Shown: positions 1 through 8,574 of the stretch, piece by piece | How the letters are laid out: each line of letters opens with the position of its first letter | Position numbering within the stretch: position 1 is the stretch's first letter | Assembly (NCBI RefSeq): GCF_003885045.1 | Contig: NZ_RHJS01000002.1 | Span: 2,542,001-2,606,000 of the forward strand | DNA length: 64,000 bases | DNA from: Schaedlerella arabinosiphila | Lineage (GTDB): Bacteria > Bacillota > Clostridia > Lachnospirales > Lachnospiraceae | Direction of reading: 5' to 3' | The notes under the pieces: generated by a model | Databases searched by the model: none | Told to the model about the DNA's origin: nothing | The model's input: the letters and a program-made list of their open reading frames with translations, nothing else | Program-made: the position numbers and the translations under genes

Positions 1-789
1 TAATTTTTCACGTTTCCTGCTGTCGGCCAGGAGCATGACCTGAATCTCTGCTTCCCGGATTCCCGGCACATAGTAATAATGCTCATAGATATCATCAATC
101 TGGAATAAATCCCCTTTTACCCCTCCGTCACTTTCCAAAAGCTCTGCCAGAAGTTCGACGGTATCTCCCATCACAACCGCGTCAAACCGCCGAAGCTTCC
201 CACACTTCATACTCTCCCTCTCCGCAAAGCTCCTCATGGTGCGCTCCATCTTCTTCGCCCACCGCATCCGCTGCGAAAGGGAATGATAAACAATATAACC
301 GGACTCCCCGGCCAGCAGTATCCCGCATGCCCTAGAACCTTTGATGGCGTCTGTCCGCCCTTTGAATTCCTGGCTGCCGTAATATGCCCTTATCCCCCTC
401 CCATCCTCCGAAGCTTTATAAAACAGCTCTGGCTTTTCACTCCGAAAGATGGGAATACCCGTTTTCCAAAAGAAAACCCATACCTTGCTCATCCGGTGTA
501 ATCGTAACCGTTTATCAATCTCCCCTTTCACATGGTTCGTCCCGGCCGCCCCTTTTAAGAAGCTTTCCGTATCCTCCCCAAACTTAGAAAGGACATAATG
601 CCTGCCCTTCGCCCGCAGCACATATCCTTTATATCCGGATTTATTGCGTACAAGCACATACCCCTCCTGTTTAAGACGAGTAAGGACTGCCGCTGTATAG
701 GACGGCGAACCAATCACCGTCTCTGCCATGTCCGCAGGCAGCTCTCCGCTCAGTGAAATCAGCACCAGCAATGTATCCTGCTTATTCAT
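1..789 (-). CDS. hypothetical ICE protein, possible winged-helix N-terminus (partial)
   Basis: An open frame starts at ATG 789 and runs off the left edge with no stop, giving 263 codons. The first 60 residues (MNKQDTLLVLISL..., then SPSYTAAVLTRLKQEGYV) look like a winged-helix DNA-binding fold, of the kind seen in replication-relaxation-type proteins of Gram-positive mobile elements. The rest is basic and aromatic and not recognised. The start codon overlaps the stop of the small upstream frame as ATGA, suggesting translational coupling. The winged-helix reading is by eye only. Confidence 0.6.
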   Translation of the reverse strand, partial: MNKQDTLLVLISLSGELPADMAETVIGSPSYTAAVLTRLKQEGYVLVRNKSGYKGYVLRAKGRHYVLSKFGEDTESFLKGAAGTNHVKGEIDKRLRLHRMSKVWVFFWKTGIPIFRSEKPELFYKASEDGRGIRAYYGSQEFKGRTDAIKGSRACGILLAGESGYIVYHSLSQRMRWAKKMERTMRSFAERESMKCGKLRRFDAVVMGDTVELLAELLESDGGVKGDLFQIDDIYEHYYYVPGIREAEIQVMLLADSRKREKL

Positions 790-989
790 GTGAACCTGCC
801 TTTCTTCCTCCTGTCCGCCCCAAAAATCAGTACCCTATCAGCGGATACTTGGGGCGTAAATAAGTCTCCCATCTGGCGAAACCCTCTGATATTTCCTGCA
901 TTTCCACTAATTTTTCCCATATCGAAATCGCATCGGTAAATACGCCTGTTTTTTCGATATGGATTTACTACCCGAATGCCCTTACCCAT
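786..989 (-). CDS. small basic hypothetical protein
   Basis: This 67-residue frame overlaps the end of the upstream gene by 22 bases and the next start by an ATGA. It contains basic stretches (NPYRKNRRIYR, ADRRKKGRF) and no recognised domain. Tight packing between two genes of the same strand is the only support; it could also be a chance frame. Confidence 0.35.
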   Translation of the reverse strand: MGKGIRVVNPYRKNRRIYRCDFDMGKISGNAGNIRGFRQMGDLFTPQVSADRVLIFGADRRKKGRFT

Positions 990-1627
990 AAGGGAAATTT
1001 CTCCGCATCCATGACATAAATTTTCGTAGCATCCCGCTCTGCCATCCGGGTAAGATGGTAGGTATCCGCGTGTAACCCTCCGTCAGAAACCAGAAAGAAA
1101 TTGGAGACCACATCCAGCACATGCTTTTCCTCCATATTGTCATGGTCACGCACCCTGCCAAGGGGCAATTCCCGGTCATACAGGTGTAAAAAGCAGACCG
1201 TACATTTCTGAAATTCCGGCACCTCTTTGTTTTCTTCCTTCCGTTTCCTGCACCACTGCCAAAATGCCGTATGTAAAGGCTTATACAGATAATCCGTATA
1301 GCTTTCCTTCCGGTGCGGAACCAATACTGGGGCTGTCACCTCCAAAATGCCGTCTGAAAATGCAACCTCTATCCCATGAATCCGCACCAGCTCCGACTGG
1401 TACTGCTCATATTTCATATCGTCTAAGACTACCTCCAGGGAGAGCCTCCTTAACTTTTCCGTCAGCTTTTCCCCCGTCTTTGACGCCTCCAGCACCATGT
1501 CTGTCAGGCTTTCGTATCCGGACTCGGCATGGCTTCTGGTATAACATGCTACAAGATTCCTTGACTCTGCCAGGAGGCGTTCCACATCCGAAGCCAGTTT
1601 CTGCGCTTCATTCAGCTGCTTTTTCAT
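968..1627 (-). CDS. ICE hypothetical protein (DUF6100-like), with RusA-like motif
   Basis: A 219-residue protein. Residues 1-80 look helical and possibly coiled-coil; the C-terminal half contains RVRDHDNMEEKHVLD followed by VSDGG. The spacing D-x-D-N...K...LD...V-x-D resembles the acidic active-site pattern of RusA-type Holliday junction resolvases, but the overall sequence is longer than RusA and I am not certain of homology. From memory it resembles the DUF6100 family found in Lachnospiraceae ICEs. It sits 19 bases downstream of the next gene on the same strand, so they are probably co-transcribed. Confidence 0.7.
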   Translation of the reverse strand: MKKQLNEAQKLASDVERLLAESRNLVACYTRSHAESGYESLTDMVLEASKTGEKLTEKLRRLSLEVVLDDMKYEQYQSELVRIHGIEVAFSDGILEVTAPVLVPHRKESYTDYLYKPLHTAFWQWCRKRKEENKEVPEFQKCTVCFLHLYDRELPLGRVRDHDNMEEKHVLDVVSNFFLVSDGGLHADTYHLTRMAERDATKIYVMDAEKFPLWVRAFG

Positions 1628-1646
1628 CTTCCAGAACGCCTCTTTA

Positions 1647-2198
1647 TTACCGGCTGTCTTTTCGATAGTATTCGATTTGACCCTCCTCCTTCACTGTACA
1701 GTATCCGATGACATCCGGGATCCGGATTTTGGGAATATCCTCCGGCTCCTCCACGATCACGATATGCCCGCACCCGTCTATGCTCTTCCGGGCAAACAAC
1801 TGGTTTGTCAGCTCAATATCCTCCGGCGCGGCATATAATATATCATAGATCTCCCCGTCTCCCACAAATACGATCCGGACCGGATATTCTTCCCTGGAAG
1901 CCACAAAGTGTTCTTCAATCTTTTTCTGATCCATCAGGCTTAACAGCACCCAGACAGAAAGGCCAAGACCCCGCTCCCACGCTGCATGGGCTGTCTCACT
2001 TGATGCCACCTGCTTCGTCTCCTGGCAGACGTAGACAGAACGCTCTTTTTCCAGATTCCTAAGCGCACGCCCTACAAACCTGTCCCGTCCGGACTTCCCG
2101 AAATAAGCGTAAATCTGGCTCTTATTAAGCACATTGTACTTGTAGACCAGCTCCTTTAATTCCCGCTCCACATCCTTTTGCTTATTCTGATTTTCCAT
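1647..2198 (-). CDS. ICE hypothetical protein (DUF5697-like)
   Basis: A 183-residue protein starting at ATG 2198; a TTG at 2210 is an alternative but lies directly on its own AGGAAGGA ribosome site. The N-terminus (residues 1-55, with NVLNKSQIYAYFG and RALRNLEKERSVYV) looks like a winged-helix domain. The C-terminus is rich in valine and isoleucine and not recognised. It resembles, from memory, DUF5697 proteins of Lachnospiraceae mobile elements. It follows the palindromic intergenic region 2250-2341, which may hold its promoter. Confidence 0.65.
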   Translation of the reverse strand: MENQNKQKDVERELKELVYKYNVLNKSQIYAYFGKSGRDRFVGRALRNLEKERSVYVCQETKQVASSETAHAAWERGLGLSVWVLLSLMDQKKIEEHFVASREEYPVRIVFVGDGEIYDILYAAPEDIELTNQLFARKSIDGCGHIVIVEEPEDIPKIRIPDVIGYCTVKEEGQIEYYRKDSR

Positions 2199-2249
2199 TT
2201 TGTATTTCAATCCTTCCTGCTGTTTCTTTACAGTTCCTAATTATGACGC

Positions 2250-2341
2250 ATAAAAAGTGTCCTTCAAAACGTATTCTATGACGCTTTTCCCGCAAATCTC
2301 CACTCATACGGGGGAAGGACACCTATAAGGACACTTTTTAT
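2250..2341. repeat. perfect 15-bp inverted repeat with iterated motifs
   Basis: The arm ATAAAAAGTGTCCTT at 2250-2264 is exactly inverted at 2327-2341. The copies are 62 bases apart. AAGGACAC occurs again at 2315-2322, and ATGACGC occurs at 2243-2249 and 2278-2284, with ATGACAC at 2340-2346. The element fills the only sizeable gap between the secretion genes and the next group. It may be an operator, a terminator/promoter region or part of an origin of transfer; the sequence alone does not decide. Confidence 0.7.
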
Positions 2342-2380
2342 GACACCTTTTATACGTTTTCAGATAATTTCCGATTTCAT

Positions 2381-4993
2381 CTACATCTGCTCCTCCCTCT
2401 TTCCGTATGCCTGGTTTCCGTATTTCTGAAGCCTCTGTTTCAACTCCTTAAGGTCCTTTCGGTCTGTTGTGATGAGGTCCTTTTCCAGCTGGCTTGCCTT
2501 AAAATCAACGGTCAGGTTATTACTGTTAGTAGAGATCAGGCCGGTTCCCCGTTCAAACCGGGTAATGGACATGGCCTCTGCTTCCGACAGATCCAGCTCC
2601 TCCCGGATGTTCCCGGCTTCGCTGGTCTCCATGTTCAGGATGATCTTTGTCTTGGAATTATTAAGAATCCCTCGCCCCAGCTTCCCTCCCTTTAATGCAA
2701 AGAAGTCTACCAGATCCTGTGTTGCACAGACTGCCGAACCGCCATAGGCACGGATGACCTTGAAAATCTCCAGAAGATATTCCCCGGCCAGTTCATTTGA
2801 CACCAGAAGCTTCCATGCCTCATCAATAAAGATTGCCTTCTCCACCGTCCGGTCCTCTTTCGCCTTCGCCCAGACAAAATCCAGGGCGACGAACATGCCA
2901 AGCAGCAGATCCCCGGAAAGCTCCGAGATATCCAGTACCACATATTTATTGGATAAATCTACATTTGTCTGCTGGTTAAAAGTGGATGCCGAACCATGTA
3001 CCAGGCGGTTTAAAATGTTTGCCATCCTCCGGCATTCCGGCTTACGAAGAAGCACCTCATATAAATCTCCCAGAATCGGCATCTCCTTATAGCGTCCAGG
3101 GGCTGCCGCATTTAACAGGCTTTTATTATCGTGGGTAATCCCTTTTTCCGCGTAAGTCATGACCAGCGCTTCATCCAAAAGCTGCTTTTCCTCATGGTCT
3201 AAATCCGGAATCAGGAGGCTGAAGAAAATATGCAGGCTCTGGATCTTCATTGCCAGCTCCGAACGCTCCACCGTATAGCCGTCCAGCAGTTCACTGGCAG
3301 ACGTATCCGCCGGCCGGATCTCCATGATATTGATACAGTTCGGGGAAGCCGGGGAAATCTGGATAAAGGCTCCGCCTGTATTTGTACATGCCCTGGCAAA
3401 TTCATGGCCTTTATCCGGCGCAATGATAAATACCTGCACATTCTTCCGCCTTAACCGAAGCGCCATCAGCTGCATGGTAAAGGTCTTTCCTGCGCCGGAT
3501 GTCCCTAAGATTGCAATGTTTGCATTCTTGTAAATCTTCGTATTAAAGATATCCACAATCACCAGGGAATTGTTCGCCTTATTTACCCCCATCATAATCC
3601 CGTCTTTATCCGACATCTCATAGGAAGTAAAGGGATAGCAGCTTGCCACCCCGGAAGTCAGCACGTTCCTTTTGGACCGCTCATAGAGCTTCTTATCCAG
3701 ATTCAGGATCGGCATGGAGGACAAAAACGCTTCTTCTTCCCGGAACAGGCAGCTTACCGTTCCGATATCCTGGGAATTTAGAAGCTTCGTCATCTCCTTG
3801 ACCCGCCATTCCACTTCCTTCTGGCTGCGCCCGGTAATGGTGATCAGCGTACTCATGTAATAAAAATCTTCGCTGCCGCCTAGTCCCCGCTTCAGATAAT
3901 ACCCGGCATGGATGGATTCGCTTAAGTCATCAAAATCACTGTTCGTATCATACGTATCCTTAATCTTGGAGCGGTTCAGCCGGATCCTCCTTCCAATCCG
4001 TTCCATTGTCCGGCTTTTATCCTGCTTAAAGAAGAACAGATCCACATCAATCCCCTCTCCTGCATTGATCAGCAGGGAAATCCAGCCTGCCGGAACCTTT
4101 GTCCGATATTTATGGGAAGGAATCAGAAGATAACTGTAATACAGCCCGTCCATCACCAGATAGTTCCGGTGCCTGAAATCAATGCTTTCCGGCGCAATCA
4201 GTTCTGTCACCGGGATATGGCGGATACTGTCCTCCCCGTTCTCCCGGCGGTAGTAATCCGCTACCTTCCGGGTACGCTCTTCCAGCGATTCATAGACACT
4301 GGTTCTCCGATTTAAAATCTGATACAGCACATCCACCAGGAAACGGGTATCATTCTCATGCTCCAGTACCGCGTTTCCGCACTGCGACAGATATTTTTTT
4401 GCAGTCTGCGCTGCAGACCTCATATACAAAAGGACATCCTTCTCTGCCGGATTTTTATTATGATTGTAAGACTGGTATTCAAAGATCAGGAAAAAACGCC
4501 GGGTAACTGCCTCTTTGCGCCCCAGCGTCTCAATCAGCCCTGCATAATCCTCCTGTAAGAGCCGGACGCGTTCATCCTTTTCTTCTGCCGCTTCTTCCTT
4601 GATCTTCTCAATATACTCCGCAATGTCCGCTTTTTTCGATATGATCTTAAACTGCAGGTTCACAGGGGCAATCTTTAAATAGGACATAAAGGACATGACA
4701 ATATTCCTCTGCTCCGCGGAGGAACGCAGAAGGAAGTTAATCGGCAGGATCTCAATCAGCTTGATATACCGGTGGTCCGTAGTAAGAATGACCCCGTTTT
4801 TCACCTGCCGGATTGGAAGATAGGAGGATACCCATGTCACAGGAAGCAGGTCAAGCTCCGGCACCTTCTCCTGCTTCGGCTTCACCTTCTCCTGCTTTCT
4901 ATTTTTTTCTGTTTCCACAGATTCCCCTGTCTGTCCGGACTTTGTAAGCTCCTTCTTCACTTCCTTTTCCTCTTTCATATGGACCTTACGCAT
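2381..4993 (-). CDS. VirB4-like conjugation ATPase
   Basis: This is the cytoplasmic ATPase that powers the ICE secretion channel. From the chosen start it is 870 residues. Walker A GTSGAGKT is near residues 497-504, the Walker B strand KAIFIDEAWKLL near 720, and the RecA-like motor ends with the AGNIREELDLS region; the N-terminal 30-480 part matches the TraE/VirB4 N-domain. A lysine/glutamate-rich tract precedes it. ATG 4993 has GGGAGG 8 bases upstream (5002-5007). The longer frame from ATG 5212 lacks a ribosome site and would overlap PrgI by 173 bases, so 4993 is preferred. PrgI lies 46 bases upstream. Confidence 0.93.
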   Translation of the reverse strand: MRKVHMKEEKEVKKELTKSGQTGESVETEKNRKQEKVKPKQEKVPELDLLPVTWVSSYLPIRQVKNGVILTTDHRYIKLIEILPINFLLRSSAEQRNIVMSFMSYLKIAPVNLQFKIISKKADIAEYIEKIKEEAAEEKDERVRLLQEDYAGLIETLGRKEAVTRRFFLIFEYQSYNHNKNPAEKDVLLYMRSAAQTAKKYLSQCGNAVLEHENDTRFLVDVLYQILNRRTSVYESLEERTRKVADYYRRENGEDSIRHIPVTELIAPESIDFRHRNYLVMDGLYYSYLLIPSHKYRTKVPAGWISLLINAGEGIDVDLFFFKQDKSRTMERIGRRIRLNRSKIKDTYDTNSDFDDLSESIHAGYYLKRGLGGSEDFYYMSTLITITGRSQKEVEWRVKEMTKLLNSQDIGTVSCLFREEEAFLSSMPILNLDKKLYERSKRNVLTSGVASCYPFTSYEMSDKDGIMMGVNKANNSLVIVDIFNTKIYKNANIAILGTSGAGKTFTMQLMALRLRRKNVQVFIIAPDKGHEFARACTNTGGAFIQISPASPNCINIMEIRPADTSASELLDGYTVERSELAMKIQSLHIFFSLLIPDLDHEEKQLLDEALVMTYAEKGITHDNKSLLNAAAPGRYKEMPILGDLYEVLLRKPECRRMANILNRLVHGSASTFNQQTNVDLSNKYVVLDISELSGDLLLGMFVALDFVWAKAKEDRTVEKAIFIDEAWKLLVSNELAGEYLLEIFKVIRAYGGSAVCATQDLVDFFALKGGKLGRGILNNSKTKIILNMETSEAGNIREELDLSEAEAMSITRFERGTGLISTNSNNLTVDFKASQLEKDLITTDRKDLKELKQRLQKYGNQAYGKREEQM

Positions 4994-5039
4994 CCGCTCT
5001 TCCTCCCGGATCTGCTCCTGCCTCTTTTTCTTTTCTTCC

Positions 5040-5495
5040 TTACGGTTTTTCTTCTCCTCCTTCTGGTTTTTCTTTTCCTCCCGCTTCGCCTGTCTCAGCT
5101 TTTGCTTCAGTTCTTTTACTTCGTTTCCGATGATCTCCGCCTCCCTTTCCTCTCCGGCTCTTATTTTTTTGTTTCGCAAGCCTCCGGTTCCTCTTAAGCC
5201 TGTACTTCCCATCCGGAACCGTAAGCATCCTGCGCCTGTTCAGATACTTCAAAAACTGGAACAGAAAAGAGGTCAGGCTCTCTCCCTGAATCCCCAGGAT
5301 GGCAAAAATAAGCGCCGGAATCAGCACCGCCACGCCGACATAGATTTTCACCCGTATGCCAAAGTCCATAGATAACAGTATCTGTAATAAAAAAACTCCC
5401 AGAATGCCCGCCTCAAATGCATTCCGAAACCTCACCCTTCCGGAGAGGATCGTCCCCTCCTGTGCAAAATTCGGTGGTATAGTATAGACATCCAC
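5040..5495 (-). CDS. PrgI family membrane protein
   Basis: A 151-residue protein with the PrgI opening (VDVYTIPPNFAQEG), two adjacent hydrophobic segments (roughly residues 30-75) and a very basic tail (KRNRRLAKQKNKSRRGKGG). PrgI proteins occur beside VirB4 in Gram-positive secretion systems and are small inner-membrane parts of the channel. The start is uncertain. GTG 5495 fits the family, but the best ribosome site (TAGGAGGTG, about 5521-5529) lies some 28 bases upstream, 10 bases from an in-frame ATC at 5513. Confidence 0.82.
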   Translation of the reverse strand: MDVYTIPPNFAQEGTILSGRVRFRNAFEAGILGVFLLQILLSMDFGIRVKIYVGVAVLIPALIFAILGIQGESLTSFLFQFLKYLNRRRMLTVPDGKYRLKRNRRLAKQKNKSRRGKGGGDHRKRSKRTEAKAETGEAGGKEKPEGGEEKP

Positions 5496-5590
5496 CCGTT
5501 CTCTCTGTGCGATTTTAAAAGCACCTCCTACAAAATAGCCGGGGAAACAGCTAAAGAAATTTCTCCTTTCCTGCCGTTTCCCCAACGCTT

Positions 5591-6415
5591 TTAATGATAT
5601 TTCTTTTTTCTGCTTCTTACCAATAGCCCGGCTGCCAGTATCACGACGATACCTGCGCCAAGGAACAAATATTTCAAATCTAAGGAATGTGTACCCATAC
5701 TCCCTTCCCAAATCTTATCTTTACGACGAACCGTTTCCCTTCCTGACACTGCCTGCCTCCTTTCCCCCGTATTTTCTTCTTCCGGACGGTCCTCTGTCTC
5801 GGCGGGAGTCCCTTGTTGCTTCTGCTGGACTTCTCCTGCCTTCTGGTCTGTCACTTGGATACTGCAAAGGAACAGCCCGTTTTCTTCCATACAAAATGGC
5901 TCCCGGCTGTATTCTGCCAGATAAACATGTGCGTCATCTGCCGCTTCTACCCGCAAAATACGGTATCTTCCGCTGTGTGCCGGTATATTAAACTCATACA
6001 GGTTCGCGGGAGATAAGACATATTTCTTTACCGTACCGTTTTCTTCCTCTACCGTAACAGAAATCTCCCCCGCAAACCCTTCAAAAACCTCGGAACGGAG
6101 CGCAATGGTTCCCGTCTCCTGCTCCGTGGATGTAAAATACTCCCCTGCATCCTCCCGGCCTTCCCATCTTTCCGCTTTCCTCTGCACCATTCCGTTTTCA
6201 TCAAATAATACATATTTCCCGGCCTCATTGACACTGTCATACGCCCAGCCCCCTGTAATCTGCATCCCGGCGCTGTCAAACCCGCAGCCTTCCTCCCACC
6301 TGGCAATCACAGGCAGGTCTCCTGGGATTTCTTCTGCCGACACACAGCTGCCAGACATAAAAAACACCAGACATGTAATCAGGATTGTTCTGCAGATTCT
6401 TTTCTTTCCATGCAT
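5591..6415 (-). CDS. membrane-anchored surface protein of the ICE
   Basis: A 274-residue protein with a signal peptide (MHGKKRICRTILIT then hydrophobic FFMSGSCVSA) and a C-terminal membrane helix (FLGAGIVVILAAGLLV) followed by RSRKKKYH, so most of it should be outside the membrane. The middle is beta-rich and not recognised; residues about 200-245 are a charged linker. ATG 6415 has AAAGGAGG 8 bases upstream. It sits between PrgI and the transglycosylase, so a role in mating-pair contact or channel assembly is inferred from position only. Confidence 0.75.
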   Translation of the reverse strand: MHGKKRICRTILITCLVFFMSGSCVSAEEIPGDLPVIARWEEGCGFDSAGMQITGGWAYDSVNEAGKYVLFDENGMVQRKAERWEGREDAGEYFTSTEQETGTIALRSEVFEGFAGEISVTVEEENGTVKKYVLSPANLYEFNIPAHSGRYRILRVEAADDAHVYLAEYSREPFCMEENGLFLCSIQVTDQKAGEVQQKQQGTPAETEDRPEEENTGERRQAVSGRETVRRKDKIWEGSMGTHSLDLKYLFLGAGIVVILAAGLLVRSRKKKYH

Positions 6416-6429
6416 AGCACCAACCTCCT

Positions 6430-8559
6430 TTACTTCCCGATAATCCAGAATGCCCCGGCGCTTAAATCCCGTCCATAAGATTTGATGGTATTTACGCTGT
6501 ACACCTTTCCAGTCCGCTCCCTGCTCGCACAGTCGGCGATGGTAATATACCCGTCCCTCGTCACTCCGGTAAGGACGATAAAATGCCCGCTGCCTCCGCC
6601 GGTAATGGTATAGGCCTCGCAAATTTCCACTACCATCTTTCCCTCTTTTAAGGACTGCACAACATAGTCCATCTGGTCTTTCCCTACCCGCTCACAGGTT
6701 AAACCCCAGTGCTTTGCCGCATTAGTCGGAAACGAATGCGCGGTTCCCACCCCGGAGACATATTCCCCGTTGCTGATGGAAAATGCACAGGTTGTCTGGG
6801 GGTTCACCGTCTGCCCTGTCAGGGTAGAAATCACGATTGCCAGGGAGGTCGGGCCGCAGCCGGCAGCGCCTATGGTGCTGGTACCGTAAGGCATATTTCT
6901 CCAGGGTTCTTCCCCCTGGTTAAAATAGATGACCTTTTTTACACCCCTGCCTACGGTATCATAAGTAATGATATCCCCGGTCGCGTCAATATTCCCGATA
7001 TAGGAATCCGAACCGCCCCCGGTTACAAAATCCCTCCAGGAAAACAGGGAGAAAAAGGAGTCCTTCAGGGAATCTATCCCCTCGCTCATTAATTTCAGAA
7101 CTTTTAACACCAGCTCAAAGGTGCTCTGGCTTGTTACATATTTGTACTCATATCCGCCGCCCGAAGAAGGGCTGGAGCTTAGGATGAGTGCCAACGTATA
7201 TTCTACGGATTTCACTTTTGCCGAAACTGCCTCTTCCGCCACCCTTTCCCCCTCTGCTTTCAACTTATTATATATTTCCTTTGTGATTTCCGTCTTCCCG
7301 GATTCTGAAAGCTGATAATATACCGTCTTTGTGGTATCGGTTTCTGTTTCCCCTATTACCGACCAGGAAAAAAAGCGGTCTGCATGTCCTGCCACCGCCT
7401 CCTTCAGCTGGCTGTACGGGCCGCTTAAATCCTCATCCGGATCCTCAGAGCTTCCCGTCCGCCGCTCCTGTATCGTAAGATAACCCAGTACCGTCTTCAC
7501 ATAATTCTGCGTTTCCTTAAACGGCGGTATCTGGTATCCATATTTGATCACATTCCCCGGACCTGCATTGTATGCGGCAATGGCAAGCTCCAGCCCGTTT
7601 GAATGGTCTTTAAACTGCTCCAGGTTCTTTGCCATATATTTCGCCCCGCCCATGATATTCTCACGGGCATTGTGGGGATTTACCCCCAGGGATGCCGCCG
7701 TTCCCGGCATGAGCTGCATCACACCGATCGCCCCTGCTCTTGAAACCGCATTCTGGTTAAACCTTGATTCCGTCATCCCCATTGCCTTCAGCAGGGCAAC
7801 AGGCACGCCATACTTCTGTGCCGCCTCCTCGAAATAAGCATCATACTGGCTGGTAAGGTCTGTTGACATCTCTCCCCAGTCGCTGGAATAACCCAAAAAA
7901 GAATGGATCGTGCCGGTATCCCAGACTTCACTTAACAGAATGGCAAGGTAATAGCTTGGATTCATTTTTAGCTTACTCTCATATTCATCAATAACTGTAA
8001 TCTCATGCTCCGCATAATTGGAGGCTTTATCCGCCTGGATCTCCTGCAGGCCTTTGTCTCTTGCCTGTTCAATTAACGCAAGGATTTCCTGCTTATATTC
8101 TTCTTTTTTCAGGATGGCCTCGATCCGCACCTTCATGTTGGATAATTCCGCCGACTGCGCTTCATTGGCAAATGCGTCCGCATCTGCAAATCCCAGGTAA
8201 GTCAGGATAATCCCGATCATGTTTGCGATCAGGAACATCCACAGAAACAGGGCTGCGAAAATCCCTACGATTACCTTCCGGAATGTCTTACTTGTGGCAA
8301 GGGCCCCGACCACGGTTCCTAACGGTCCCCCTAATGCCGTCCCGGTGGCAGCCCCTGCCGCTGTACTTCCGCCTTTTGCCGCGGCGGTCACTGCATAGGC
8401 TGCCTGGGAAGTGTGGGCCGCTTTCTGCGCCGCGCCTGTCCCTTTAGCTGCCCTTTGCATCTGAACCGCCTGGTTTACTGCTTTCTGTGCCTGCACTGCC
8501 CCGTATGCTGCTCCTGCGGCCTGGTCCATTGGGGAAGCATCCGCTCTGTCCTCCTTCAT
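6430..8559 (-). CDS. lytic transglycosylase / C39-like peptidase (VirB1-like)
   Basis: A 709-residue wall-opening protein of the conjugation machine. An alanine-rich cytoplasmic part (1-90) precedes one membrane helix (about 94-122). An SLT transglycosylase domain follows (about 238-350), with catalytic Glu264 in MTESRFNQ, GVMQLMPG and AYNAGPGNV. The C-terminus (about 540-709) is a papain-like C39_2-type fold with Cys568 in GCGPTS, His659 in GHFIVLTGV and Asp676. Gram-positive conjugative elements usually pair a muramidase with an NlpC/P60 peptidase (as in CwlT); here the second enzyme looks C39-like. Confidence 0.9.
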   Translation of the reverse strand: MKEDRADASPMDQAAGAAYGAVQAQKAVNQAVQMQRAAKGTGAAQKAAHTSQAAYAVTAAAKGGSTAAGAATGTALGGPLGTVVGALATSKTFRKVIVGIFAALFLWMFLIANMIGIILTYLGFADADAFANEAQSAELSNMKVRIEAILKKEEYKQEILALIEQARDKGLQEIQADKASNYAEHEITVIDEYESKLKMNPSYYLAILLSEVWDTGTIHSFLGYSSDWGEMSTDLTSQYDAYFEEAAQKYGVPVALLKAMGMTESRFNQNAVSRAGAIGVMQLMPGTAASLGVNPHNARENIMGGAKYMAKNLEQFKDHSNGLELAIAAYNAGPGNVIKYGYQIPPFKETQNYVKTVLGYLTIQERRTGSSEDPDEDLSGPYSQLKEAVAGHADRFFSWSVIGETETDTTKTVYYQLSESGKTEITKEIYNKLKAEGERVAEEAVSAKVKSVEYTLALILSSSPSSGGGYEYKYVTSQSTFELVLKVLKLMSEGIDSLKDSFFSLFSWRDFVTGGGSDSYIGNIDATGDIITYDTVGRGVKKVIYFNQGEEPWRNMPYGTSTIGAAGCGPTSLAIVISTLTGQTVNPQTTCAFSISNGEYVSGVGTAHSFPTNAAKHWGLTCERVGKDQMDYVVQSLKEGKMVVEICEAYTITGGGSGHFIVLTGVTRDGYITIADCASRERTGKVYSVNTIKSYGRDLSAGAFWIIGK

Positions 8560-8574
8560 GTGCCGCCCCCTTTC

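Noticed and set aside
4772..5197. Leucine-rich plus-strand frame opposite the VirB4 N-terminus
   Set aside because: Product of reversed Lys/Glu codons; no independent support.
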